From Craterostigma plantagineum (lineage: Eukaryota; Streptophyta; Magnoliopsida; Lamiales; Linderniaceae): DNA of 64,000 bases. How positions within the stretch are numbered: the first letter of the stretch is position 1; the number at the start of each line of letters is the position of its first letter. The translations under genes and the position numbers were made by a program. Below, in pieces: positions 12,439 to 22,424 of the stretch. The notes under the pieces are model-generated. The model saw nothing but the letters and a program-made list of their open reading frames with translations, searched no databases and was not told the DNA's origin. The stretch lies in contig JAPQWV010000403.1 of assembly GCA_027422505.1 (NCBI GenBank), positions 372,001 to 436,000 of the forward strand, written 5' to 3'.

Positions 12439-12621
12439 GTTTTGAAGTCGAAGAAGCACAAGAGGCGAAATCCAAGGTTTGAAGGACGAAGAACTAAAAC
12501 CGAAGAAAAACAAGCCAAGCAAGACGCCAAGCTCGCCCAGCTAAGGGTCGAAGAATTGAAGCAAGGAAGACTAGGCCGTGAAAAAAAAAGGAGGTTCTCT
12601 AACACTTCTCTCTCTCTTTGA
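12439..12621 (+). pseudogene. Exon-like segment captured inside CACTA-like DNA
   Basis: A pyrimidine-rich tract and CATTCCAG acceptor-like site end at 12438. An open frame of 60 codons follows to TGA at 12619-12621. The translation is highly charged and Lys/Arg/Glu-rich, beginning VLKSKKHKRR and containing EEKQAKQDAKLAQLRVEEL, a helix- or coiled-coil-like composition unlike the flanking repeats. There is no start codon in frame before the acceptor-like site. CACTA elements are known to capture host gene fragments. I do not recognise the source gene, and the frame could be chance. Confidence 0.4.
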
Positions 12622-12639
12622 CACATCTTCTCTCCGTTT

Positions 12640-12975
12640 TTTCGTTTCTTCTTTTCTCGGCTGCTCAAATCTGGCAAAAATTGTGGCGGTCGGATGTTGT
12701 AGTAGCGGATCTGGGTGTGGTGGTGGACGGCAGCAGATTCGGCGGTGTTGTAGTAGCAGATCTGGGTGTGGTGGGGTGGACGGCTGGGCTGCTATGGGGG
12801 CAGCCGGTGATGGACTACGACGGGGCAGCAGCGACCTGATGCACCAAATATGATCTCGGCGGAGTTGGACTGCGACGGCGTCGACCAGATCTTGTCTTGG
12901 CATTGTTGGGCTTCCATTGGGGTGGCCAGCGTCGGGCAGATCTGGGCGTGGCGTTGCTGGGAGGTGAAGGTGGCT
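12640..12975. other. GC-rich segment with internal duplication, no supported gene
   Basis: Markedly richer in G than its surroundings. GATCTGGGTGTGGTGG occurs twice about 60 bp apart near 12706 and 12760, with a related GATCTGGGCGTGG near 12940. Long frames on both strands are low-complexity and mutually overlapping, so none is called. It may be leader or exon DNA captured with the adjacent segment. Confidence 0.4.
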
Positions 12976-13299
12976 GTTTTTTTTTAAAATAACAAACATG
13001 GGCGACGGTTTCTGAGAGAGAAACCGTCGCCCATTTGCTCATAACAGCACCCATACGGGATACTTTGGGCGACAGTTGTGCCCAATAACCGTCGCCCATA
13101 ACCTATCTTGGGCGACGACTGTGCACCCGTCGCCAAAAATCAAGCATATGGGCGACGGGGTTCTGGGCAACGCACAGAAACCGTCGCCACGTGTTTTTCT
13201 TTTTGTTCCAAAGTTTAATTTTGTTATCAAAATTCCTAATTCATAAATTTTACATAGCTAATTACATCCAAATCCCGTATTAAAATTTACGGTTACTAC

Positions 13300-13927
13300 A
13301 ACTAGCCCTAGCCCGTCAGGGCCAAGGTCGGAGAGAGACAAATGTATTACTAATCAATGTGGAGTTATTTACGGAACCGAAGGTCAAGATGGAGATTTGT
13401 TGAAGTGACCTTTGGGCACAATTAATGCAAAAGAAGAAAAGACAAGCATCGGGACGTTACAATCAAATAAGAGATTTTGCAGATCTGATTTTTTAGACGC
13501 ATGATCTATCTTTGTTGCGCGAAATCTGATTTTACACGCGAGAAGAAAAGTATTTTGTCTGCTTGCATTAGCCCTCACCTATATAAGAACAGTGTAGAAA
13601 CTAAGAGAGAATACACCACCACAACATAGATCTTCAGTGTCCACCAGTTATTTTCTTAGCCGATGGACAGATTCGAAGTCGACATAACTGTCTATTTTTG
13701 CTCACTGTCGTTGTAGCTGATTTTCTACACTCCATCCTTACGAGGTGTAACTGCGTGTAATATCTGTATATAATAAAGAAGTTTTACCCTCCGGCCCATT
13801 GATGTAGGTCATTCTGACCGAACCACGTAAATTATTGTGTTTACTGTTTACTTTTCTTTTTCGTCCTTTTATTTATTATCATCATTTTCGGAAAACTATA
13901 TTATTGTGGATTCATAATATCCTAACA
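13300..13927 (+). mobile_element. Ty1/copia 3' end with LTR
   Basis: The stretch 13300-13397 resembles the tail before the 3' LTR of the copia element at 32618-37179: AACTAGCCC, GGAGAGAGACA, TTACTAAT, then a purine tract AAGATGGAGATT. The LTR runs 13398-13927, from TGTTGAAGTGACC to ATATCCTAACA. It shares the R/U5 block (AATAAAGAAGTT, ACCCTCCGGCCC, TCTGACCGAACCACGTAAA) with LTRs at 32618, 36690 and ~51647, and has a TATATAAG box near 13580. No primer-binding site follows, so it is a 3' LTR of a 5'-truncated copy. Confidence 0.75.
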
Positions 13928-14480
13928 TAGTTTCTAGAATGAAACTAAAAGGGAGAAAACAATTTTTGGTCCCCGATGTTTACTCTATGGACGCTTTTGG
14001 TCCCCGATGTTGTCACTTGCCACATTTAGTCCCTCATGTTTCTTAATTTGAACCAAATTAGTTCATAATCCACGTCAATTTGGACGAAATAGGTCAGCAT
14101 TAGCGACGAAAATGCCGTCGCAAAATTTAGCGATGGAATCAAGGAAAAAAGTTTAACAAAAATGATAAATTAAACATAAAAAATGAGGAAAAAATTACAA
14201 AAAAAAAAAAGGAAACAAATTCAAAAGTAGAGTAAAAAATTCAAAAAAGAGAATATTATTAATAATTTAAATAAAATAATATTAATAAAAATAAAATAAT
14301 TTTAAAAATATTTAAAAATCGAGAACATTTAATTTTTAATAAATAAATATTTTAATAAACAGTGAAGATAAGCTTTAAACAGTGATATTTGCTTAAAAAG
14401 GGATCCATTTCCATTTACCACACAAAAGATAATCAGTGACGTCTGATATTTTTCGTTTCATACAACTTTGGCGTTCTTTA
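13928..14480. other. Intergenic DNA upstream of the TauE/SafE gene
   Basis: No gene seen. It contains a duplicated TTTTGGTCCCCGATGTT word near 13955-14005, GGCGAC-like words (AGCGACGAAAATGCCGTCGC near 14102) hinting at another eroded CACTA-type fragment, and an AT-rich tract 14160-14400. The gene promoter presumably lies here, but no TATA box can be assigned with confidence. Confidence 0.4.
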
Positions 14481-17400
14481 ATGGCGAGTAAAGAGAAACG
14501 GAAGGGTTTTGGGCCAACTTTCTCAGTTTTGTGGAGCTTTTTGCTGGCCTCAGTCGTCCTCGTCTCTGCTGAGAGGATCAGCTTAAAGCAAGAATCTTCT
14601 TCCTTGATTTCAAAAGATGCTTCAGAATCCGAGTCGTTATCATCTTTATTCAGTTTCATATGGCAAGTTAATAAATCAGGTTACCACCATGTCTGGCCGG
14701 TGAGTTATTATATGATTGATCTTCATATGGGCCTAATCCTAGAATAAAGTCATGGTTCCTCTCTTACTTCTTTCGTTTATGGGTGTGTCCCGTAGATAGT
14801 TTAATGGGTTCACAAGGTGTTGATGACCGTGTAATAAAGAGAAAAAGGATGACTTTATCTCAGTCATTTGTCGGAAATTAGGACGAGCAGAGACCAAATG
14901 TACCATTCCAAACGCATCCTTAGCAGTTTTTATCACGAGAATTTAGCTCATAGCTGAGTGGATAGATATTTCTGTTTGAAAGTATTGGGTTTGATTCCAC
15001 TTGTGAGATTTTCTTTCGTTAGGGAGTAGCTCTCACGTGTTATGTTCCGTTTAAGCCGACGATTAAATTATGAGTGTGACTAAAACGACCCAAAAGTGCA
15101 CGACTAAAAGTGTTAGAGACCATAACGCCCTGCTCCAAAGCATTGGGGACGAAAACTATCGTTGTTCGAAAAAAAATGAGAAAAGTACTGTAATGGAGCC
15201 CCATATGTAAAATCCTAGGTTTGTCTGTGCTCTCACCCGGAAACGCTTTGCTTTGTTTAACATGAGCGTTTACTGAATTTATAATAGACTTTATGATGCT
15301 ACTTTTAGAGACTCTCTCATAGTTATTTAATTAAAATAATCCAATTAATATGAAAATTGCTATATTTTGATCCACGTACAGCGTCTAGGATTTAACTGGC
15401 AAATCATTGTTGGTAGCGTAATTGGATTCCTAGGAGCTGCATGCGGAAGTGTTGGTGGTGTTGGTGGTGGTGGCACGTTTGTGCCTATGCTCACACTCAT
15501 CATCGGATTTGATCCAAAATCTGCAACTGCAGTCTCAAATGTGAGAGCCTACTATTACATTTTTTCTTAAACTAAACATAGAAGCATTATAATAATATCA
15601 TGCTGAAGACAATGTAAAATGTCTCGAGGTATGATCATGGGAACTGCTGTTTCAACTGTTTGCTACAACCTTAAGCTTAGACATCCCACATTGGACATGC
15701 CCATTATCGATTATGACTTGGCTCTCTTAATCCAACCTATGCTTATGCTCGGCATTAGCATTGGTGTTTCATTAAATGTGATGTTTGCCGATTGGATGGT
15801 TACAGTTCTTCTAATCATCCTTTGTATCGGTATGTTCTTTTTCTTTTGTCATATTCTTTCCTTAGATGCAAAATTTTCAGATCTTTAATTCGGTTTTATG
15901 TTTTGTTTTTTTTTTTTTGCAGTAACATCAACGAAGGCCTTTTTTAAAGGAGTTGAGGCTTGGAAGAAAGAGACTGTAGTGAAAAAGGTAATTTAAGACA
16001 AATGGCTCGGTTTAGCATTTCTTATCCTACGTTACGTTTGTTTGTATTCCTGGAGAAAGTTTAGCATTTATTTCATGCTTTTGTTTTTGTTTCTTTTTTT
16101 TTTCTACCGCAGGAGGCTGCAAAGAGGTTGGAGATAGATGGTGGAGTTATATAATATGTGCACCATTTTTTTTATTATTGCAAGAATTCTAACCACTGCT
16201 AAATCTAAGTGATCTTATATTTTATGACAATGCCAGGTGATGCCATCAATGATGAAGCTGAATATAAGCTTCTACCTGGTGGGCCCAGCCATGCAACTGC
16301 AAACGATGCCAAAAACACGGAAGAAGAACCAAAGGTGACTAAAGTTTTCTTTCAAAAGAAATATTTTTAGGAAAGTAATAACCAATTCTAAGTATAATAT
16401 TCAGGTTGGTATCGTCGAAAACGTATGCTGGAAGGAGTTTGGACTTCTATGTTTTGTGTGGGTCGCATTTCTTGCACTTCAGATCGCCAAGGTTTCATAC
16501 TCTTCTTCGATATATCTCGCAAATGGCTTTGATATTTTACAACTGCAAATTCGATAACCATGTCCTAAGTATCATTAACATCACATCATTTGAATCATAA
16601 CAGAACTACACCCATACTTGTTCAGCCATATTCTGGGTTGTGAACCTACTCCAGGTATCTCCTCTGATTACATATATAATCAGATAATATCAAATCCCTT
16701 TATTATGTCCCCATAAATTTTCATTGATAATAATTGATTCTCATTATGATTTTCCGTATTTATCTTATTTATAACTTCTATATTTCTGTTTGAAAAAATA
16801 ATTTTACCATCCTCCCTCGCCTTCATATTTTTCTCAATCTTGCTAATTGAGTTCCAAGAATTTGAACTTCTTTCTTTAAATAAATTTACTTTTCTTGATA
16901 TTGCTAGCTATTTGCTTATTTCAGATTCCAGTATCTTTAGGTGTGTCGGGATTCGAAGCAACTAGCCTTTACAAGGGCTGGCGAAGAATCGCATCGAGGG
17001 GAGATTATGGTACTAATTTCAAAGTCACACAACTGATGACATATTGTTCCTTCGGTTTACTCGCCGGTATGGTTGGCGGGCTTTTGGGCGTCGGGGGTGG
17101 ATCGATCATCGGCCCGTTGTTTCTTGAATTAGGTGTTGATCCTCAGGTTAGTCAGTATTCTTCATATATCACTTTCTGATTCATCTTTTTGGACACTTTT
17201 ACTTTACTTGTGTGTTTATTAGGTTTCAAGTGCAACAGCTACATTTGCTATGATGTTCTCCTCATCCATGTCTGCTGTTGAGTATTACCTCCTTAAACGT
17301 TTCCCAGTTCCTTACAGTGAGTGTGTTCGCTTAGAACTCACAACTATATGTCCTTTCTTCAATAAAGACAATATTATGATTGATACCCTTAACTCTCTTT

Positions 17401-17848
17401 ACATTAGTCAAACTAGCTAGTTTCGATCTGCAATCGATGTCATAAATCTACGTAGATCGTTATTCATAATATATTTTTTTTCTTTCTATGTTTACCACAC
17501 AATGAAGCTGTGTACTTTGTTGTGGTTGTCACATTTGCCGCATTGTTCGGACAACACATTGTAAGAAAGCTGATCAACGTAATGGGGCGAGCGTCCATTA
17601 TCATATTCGTTCTCTCGGTCACCATCTTTGTTAGTGCCATTTCACTAGGTAAGCAATAAGATCATTTTATTATCTTTTTTTTTTTTTTCTGTTTTTGTTT
17701 TGGGATAGATAGAGTTCTTTATGTGATCATATCTGCGCATCTATGCTCGTTCTTCTGTATAGGTGGAGTTGGGATTTCCAACGTGATAGGTGAAATAAAC
17801 AGACACGCGTATATGGGATTCGAGAATCTTTGCGAGTACCACGCCTGA
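14481..17848 (+). CDS. Sulfite exporter TauE/SafE family protein, 12 exons
   Basis: Predicted multi-pass membrane protein of the plant TauE/SafE family (about 480 residues), thought to be an anion transporter; no substrate can be read from sequence. Exons: 14481-14699, 15382-15540, 15629-15829, 15923-15987, 16113-16140, 16237-16334, 16405-16491, 16604-16654, 16925-17146, 17223-17316, 17508-17648, 17763-17848, with GT-AG borders. A hydrophobic leader lies at residues ~12-30. The two glycine-rich repeat halves are visible: [13 protein letters not shown] in exon 2 and [20 protein letters not shown] in exon 9, separated by a soluble acidic loop in exons 4-6. Start chosen as the ATG before the leader. 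The exons total 1451 nt, one short of a whole number of codons, and the misfit is at the exon 2/3 junction. Family call is firm; integrity is not. Confidence 0.85.
14937..15175 (+). mobile_element. SINE-like, tRNA-derived insertion in intron 1
   Basis: TAGCTCATAGCTGAGTGGAT at 14944-14963 resembles a pol III A box, and GGTTTGATTCC at 14988-14998 resembles a B box about 40 bp downstream, in the order of a tRNA head. The sequence then diverges from tRNA into a body (AAGCCGACGATTAAATTATG) and ends near an A-rich run at about 15170. This is the layout of plant tRNA-derived SINEs. Ends and target duplications were not established. It is not a functional tRNA: the anticodon arm and acceptor pairing do not close. 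Confidence 0.5.
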
Positions 17849-18720
17849 GTTGTTTTGTCTTTGCATTTTTATTGTGTAGAATGGTCGATGACTCGATAAG
17901 ATGTAGGTAAGATATTCTTGTGACAGATATATTGCCTGGTGTGGATAACCCTTATGTGCTAAACAATTAAAAATTAAAAGCTAAAGACTGAAATATGATA
18001 TATAGTTTCCCTTGCTTGCTTGAGTTGTCATTGTCAATGTTTATCTTTTTCAATTATTCCTTCTAATTTTTAAGCAAGATATTGGGAATCTGTTTAACAT
18101 AAAAGGAGTCGAAGCAAAGGAAAATAAAATGAAAGAATGAGGCCTTTATGCCGAATAGGAATCAAAGAGAAATTGAGTTTCGTTTGTTCTATTTTATAAC
18201 CTTTTATTCGGGTCACGAGGTATTCCCCCGCAACTTGAATTAAGTTCTGTTGAATGTTAAGCTCATGATCGACCATGCGACGACTCTGTTTTGCGTCAGA
18301 GACTAATTCTCTAATATGCATGTCTCCCCCTTTTTACCTTTCTTCCCCAAACCCGTGCAGAATTAAATGTTCCAAAAATCCACTTGAAGGCAAAATCTAC
18401 TCAACAAACATTAAAAGATTGTTAGAGTAGACGAAAACAGAATAGTGATTAAACTATTGAAAGTACTACGACAATAGTACATAGCCATAACAAGGTCTTA
18501 GGTTAACCATCTGTAAAATAAATATATTCGGCAAGTAATCAGGCAAACATGTAAACATACCAGAGAAGCAAATCAGCATGCACATAGTAAAAATAAAATC
18601 GGTCATGCAAAGAATCATAGAATCAAATCAGATTCAGAAGATCAAATCAGCATGCCCATAGTAAAGACAAATTAATCTGACACATGCATGCAAAAAAAAT
18701 AAAAATGGAAAGGATCAGAG
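17849..18720. other. 3' flank of TauE/SafE gene, no further gene
   Basis: Presumed 3' untranslated region followed by AT-rich DNA. No clear polyadenylation signal can be chosen, and no coding frame is supported on either strand. Confidence 0.4.
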
Positions 18721-18769
18721 CTTCACTCTCAATGGAGTATGGAGTTTCCTTCTGATGCTTTCTCGACTG

Positions 18770-19020
18770 CTTCTCCTTCTTGATCAGCTCCCCCTGTTTG
18801 TCCGGATCCTTATTCTACTCCCCCTAAATTTCCTTATCTCCCCCTTTTTATCTGCACAACCTTCTCCCCCTTTTTGCAAAGAAAGAAAAAAACTCAGAGA
18901 ACTTCTCTGTTAGCCAACTTGCAGATGTTGAGGGAAATGTTGGACTAACATATGTACCAACATTCTGAGACTAAGAAACATGTGAGTTTGCCATAGAGAA
19001 ATCAATGATACAATCAAGAA
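18770..19020. repeat. Polypyrimidine CTCCCCCT repeats, probable retroelement tail
   Basis: CTCCCCCT-like words occur at least four times between 18785 and 18875. On the minus strand they read AGGGGGAG, like the purine tracts near the 3' ends of copia elements. Next to them lies TGTTGAGGGAAATGTTGG (18929), reminiscent of the SIRE-like LTR start at 37242. A retroelement remnant is likely but its family and boundaries are not established. Confidence 0.35.
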
Positions 19021-19580
19021 ATGTAGATGCAAGGCAGAATGCGTAACCTTCGACTTCTACTTTATTCTAATCAACACAGGTTAAGATAATCTCTGGAGGC
19101 TTATTCGGGTCAGTGGCTCTTATAATTTACGAGGTAAGCAAACGAATAGGCTCAGGCTCAAAGTGGCTAACTAAGGGGATTAGTCGTGGTACGGAGATTT
19201 GGCCATAGACTTATTTCCTAATACCCTCATCATTTCCACACTAACGCACCAAAATTAGTTTCAACACGTATCAGCGGGCAAGTTCTAGAGGGATATAGAC
19301 TAGGCACGTCACACAACCAAGAAAAATGAGCATAAGCTCGTCGGGCTCAAATGGATTATGTGTACGAATCTCGCAAAGCAGCGCTATATCTATTCAAGCA
19401 GACACGATTTAATCAATCATGCATATCCTAATCGCTCACAAGATTTCATAAAAATGCAGACCAACTCAAGATAGATGCAAACAATCATGCCTGATTTCAA
19501 TAATTCATGCCTTTCTAACTAAATTGATAGCTCACGGACACGTCACAAAAAGAATTTCACGTAAATTCTCAACCTACTTT

Positions 19581-19597
19581 CCCCTCCCCACACTTAA
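19581..19597 (-). other. TTAAGTGTGGGGAGGGG purine motif of Athila
   Basis: Read on the minus strand it follows TTGAGGACAA by a few bases. The same pair of motifs stands directly before the LTR at 41045-41060. Here about 560 bp of 3' untranslated sequence follow instead of an LTR, so whether it acts as the polypurine primer in this copy is unclear. Confidence 0.6.
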
Positions 19598-19836
19598 GAT
19601 TTACGTTGTCCTCAACGTAACAATGAATAAAAGAAGGGCAATAAGGGGGTTAAAAAGAACAAAACTTCCCTGACGAAAATAAATGACGTGGTCGTGTCTG
19701 AACGCATGACGGACGTTGTGTCGTAACTCGTTATGCGTATCCTAGCCCGACTAAACGGAGAAATAGACGTTGTCCTCGAGTGCAGAGTCAACGACTGTTG
19801 TGTAAGCTTAATCGCAGCGTCCATTGCTTGAAGGGC

Positions 19837-21026
19837 CTAGTCGTAACGCTCCTGCTCCTCATGGTACCGGCGGTGGGCTTCCTTGTTCCGCCGCTCCTGT
19901 CGGCGCCAAGTCTCTTTGTTAAAGCGCCGTGCTTCTTTGTCGCGTTGCAACGACTCGTGGTTCAGGCGCATCATCTCCTGGCGCAAGGCGTCGAGCTCCG
20001 ATGTCGACGCGTATGGGGCGGCGCCGGACGACTCGCCCTGGTGGTATCCGGAAGAATAAGAAGGCTCGGTGGTCGTATCTGTCTCCATCGGTTGGGGGCC
20101 TTCGATGTAAAGCTGGTCGGCGGGGACGTGGACGTGGTTCGTCTGGCCATGATACATTTCGTACCAGACGTACACCTTGTTCGCTCGAGGACGGGCGCCT
20201 TTACGAGCATCTTCATCTTTACGAGCATATTCTCGTTTAGTGGGTGCGCCCGCCCACGACCTCCATCTCGGGAGGGTTCGCCAGCCAATGTCCAAGTCAT
20301 TGTACGACTTTGGTGATTCTGCCTGAGATTCTGAAAGCGTGGGTCCTTGCCATCCCCAAGTGGACCCATTCGCCTCGCTGCATCTTGGCTAGGTAAAAGA
20401 GGTCACCCTCTGCGAGTCGCCCCTCTGTGTGAGTGAAGCCGTCAGGAGGCGGTGTATGTAGTGCAGTCCTGGGCTCCTAAGCGAGGACGCCTTCGAAGTC
20501 TTGATGTTGAACTCGAACCATCAGATTCTGAAGCGCAGGCCTGTCGGACCATCGAATTCTGAAGATAATCCTTGTAGTGCTTGTCTGGGAATGGTCATTC
20601 ACTACCGAAATATGGCATCGGCAGTCCAAGCATCCGAAAAAAGTCGTTGACGTCCACCATATGCTCCTCGTTAAATGCCCAAAAATTTACTGTTTTGATG
20701 CCGTACTCTTCGAAGGAGAAGGTGAAAGGAATTGCAGCGTTAGCTCCTTGTACGTCGGTTCGTCGATGTGGAAGAAGGTGGCCCATCCACTGCGTGACAG
20801 GTACTGGGCGACTTGCTGGTCGATGTGGTGCTTCGCCAGCGTCTCGTGGTCAATTTGGTCCATGGGGATGAACTCCATGGGCTTCACCCTGTTGTACCGT
20901 GCCGCTGAGCTTCATCATTGAATTGCTGCATAGTAGCTAGCAGTGTCGGCGTGGAGCCGCGTCACCTTTGATAAACGGACGAGCGCGAGCTGGATCACGC
21001 TGAGCGGTGGAGCGGCTTCGACCCAT
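19837..21026 (-). pseudogene. ATHILA ORF-1 family protein, broken
   Basis: Located after pol, in the position of the additional ORF of Athila elements. A candidate ATG lies at 21026 (minus), just after a TTTCTAG acceptor-like site. The block at 20887-20687 contains HIDEPTYKELTLQFLS preceded by MDQIDHETLAKHHID, matching the conserved core of the ATHILA ORF-1 family (PF03078 type). The next block at 20786-20595 (ends PMPYFGSE) is in another frame. A long hydrophilic tail at 20295-19837 is rich in Arg, Glu and Gln. Several frameshifts separate these blocks, so no intact product is possible. Its role in the element is unknown; an envelope-like role has been proposed for ORFs in this position. Confidence 0.7.
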
Positions 21027-21960
21027 AGTACCTAGAAAACGTATGTGAGTTCAACGATAATATAGCAATTAAAACAAAGCAACCTGAATCGACCAATATA
21101 GCGCGACAGTTGAACACATTATTATTAAATAACACATGAAAAGTTCAAATGGGCATTTTGTCGAACATGTAACGTGAAGTAACGGCATGCAAGCCAAGTA
21201 CAAAATTGATCAAGCAAACGTACCGACATCATTCATGAGATAAACCAACGCTAACTATCACCCTCAAAGCAACAAAGTACGCCAATAGTTTCCAAAAATC
21301 CCCAAATTCGGAATTAGGGTCCCGTTTTCCCAAAATCAAAATTAAATGAATGAAATCAACAAATTAAGCATGCTCAAAGTGTTATTAGCATTCCTGAATT
21401 GACGACCTATGCCTTATGTATAAGTAAGAAGAATTTTTTGGATTTGAAATGAAGAAAAAAAAAGAAACAACTTTGCTGTAAAAGAGCAAGACAAACACCC
21501 AAATAGCCCCAATTTTGGAAATCCCCAAATTTAAAAATTAGGGTTCGTCGTAGATTCGAATTCATGGACGAAATCAACAAATTAAGGGAACCCACAATGG
21601 CCGTAGCATATATCGAAACACGAGAAGCACGAAAACACGAAAATTTCAACCCAATCATCCCCAAATTCGTGTGTAATTATAAAAGGAGAGAATGAAATCA
21701 CATAGCTCGTGAATTTAAGCAAATGGGGGTTATGGAGGCTTAAGGATTTTTGCCGTGTTGGGTGAGACGGCGCGGTGGTCGGCGTTAGTAGGTGGTGGTC
21801 GGAGATTTACGGTGTTTTTGGGTGGTGGTGGGTTTGTGATTTTGAAGGAAATAGAGAGAAGAACAAAAGAAAAACGAGGGAGAGGGGAAGGGAAAAGAGA
21901 GAGAAGGAAGAAGAAGGGTCGAAATTTTTGTTGGGTTCTTTCTTTTTTTTGTAACTTCGT
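21027..21960 (-). other. Leader-like noncoding region before ATHILA ORF-1
   Basis: On the minus strand it opens with a CT-rich stretch (CCTTCTTCTTCCTTCTCTCTC near 21905-21925, split by GA runs on the plus strand) and then AT-rich DNA with two related segments containing AAATTTGGGGAT or CCCCAAATTC words. It ends at the acceptor-like TTTCTAG before the ORF-1 ATG. No coding frame is supported. It looks like an internal 5' untranslated region or intron. Confidence 0.4.
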
Positions 21961-21964
21961 AAGT

Positions 21965-22262
21965 GTCATGGCCGTGAAGCTTATGCTTCTGGACGTGACA
22001 CGCGGCAGTAAGTGCCACTGTGGTCAATCACGGCCTTGAAGCCTGAGCTTTTGGCTGTGACATAGCACAGCAAAGTTTTTTTTGTTTTTATGCCCGTATG
22101 TGTCACGGCTGCACTTGGCCGGTGACTTGAGGCAGAGAGCTGCATAGGTTTCACTTTCGGTCACGGCCGTGATGGCTTAAGCCGTTGGCCGTGACATAGG
22201 GCAGTATGCGTAACTACGGCCGTGAGTCCTTAAGGACATGGCCGTGAACGTATAATTTTTTT
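21965..22262. repeat. CACGGCCGTG palindrome array, post-pol
   Basis: At least eight full or decayed copies of TCACGGCCGTGA half-sites, often flanking a second palindrome such as GGCTTAAGCC (near 22175) or CCTTAAGG (near 22230). It lies between integrase and the ORF-1 leader of the minus-strand Athila copy. Related arrays occur at 40620-40860, 56660-56925 and 63797-64000. Confidence 0.8.
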
Positions 22263-22279
22263 CAACTGAATGAAAAACT

Positions 22280-22293
22280 TGGGTTGCCTCCCA
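22280..22293 (-). other. TGGGAGGCAACCCA stem-loop motif after pol
   Basis: A short inverted repeat (TGGG...CCCA) lies just after the integrase end, preceded by AAGCGCTTCT. The identical motif is at 63733-63746 after pol in the plus-strand Athila copy. It is conserved while the adjoining sequence has decayed. Confidence 0.65.
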
Positions 22294-22424
22294 AGAAGCG
22301 CTTCATTTACCGTCCTTAGCCGGACGTTGCTTTTTCCCTCAGGACGGCTGGAAGTCTAGTTAGAGCACCTCTTTTTGGCTCACCTCTTCCTCTCCTCCAT
22401 GATAGTGCTTCAACCTGTGGCCAT

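Larger units (their letters stand above)
11613..13190 (+). mobile_element. Second CACTA-like end, inverted relative to the array
   Basis: Starting at ACTAGTGAATGTACAATAGG, the sequence mirrors the terminal part of the array: CAATAGGCGACGGCACT, then a GGCGACGG hairpin, then GGACGCGGTGGCA, as in the minus-strand reading of the array end. GGCGACGG/CCGTCGCC pairs recur to about 13185 (for example 11778-11810, 11850-11885, 12235-12267, 12300-12340, 12998-13032, 13066-13100, 13148-13186). The ACTAGT core is shared between the two ends. A right terminus is not seen, and copia sequence follows, so the element is probably truncated. Confidence 0.6.

Noticed and set aside
12571..12999. 142-codon Pro/His/Arg-rich minus-strand frame
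   Set aside because: Overlaps other frames in GC-rich low-complexity DNA and ends in repeat motifs; no recognisable domain.
14941..15012. Possible functional tRNA gene
   Set aside because: A and B box-like words exist, but the cloverleaf arms do not pair, so it is listed as SINE-like.
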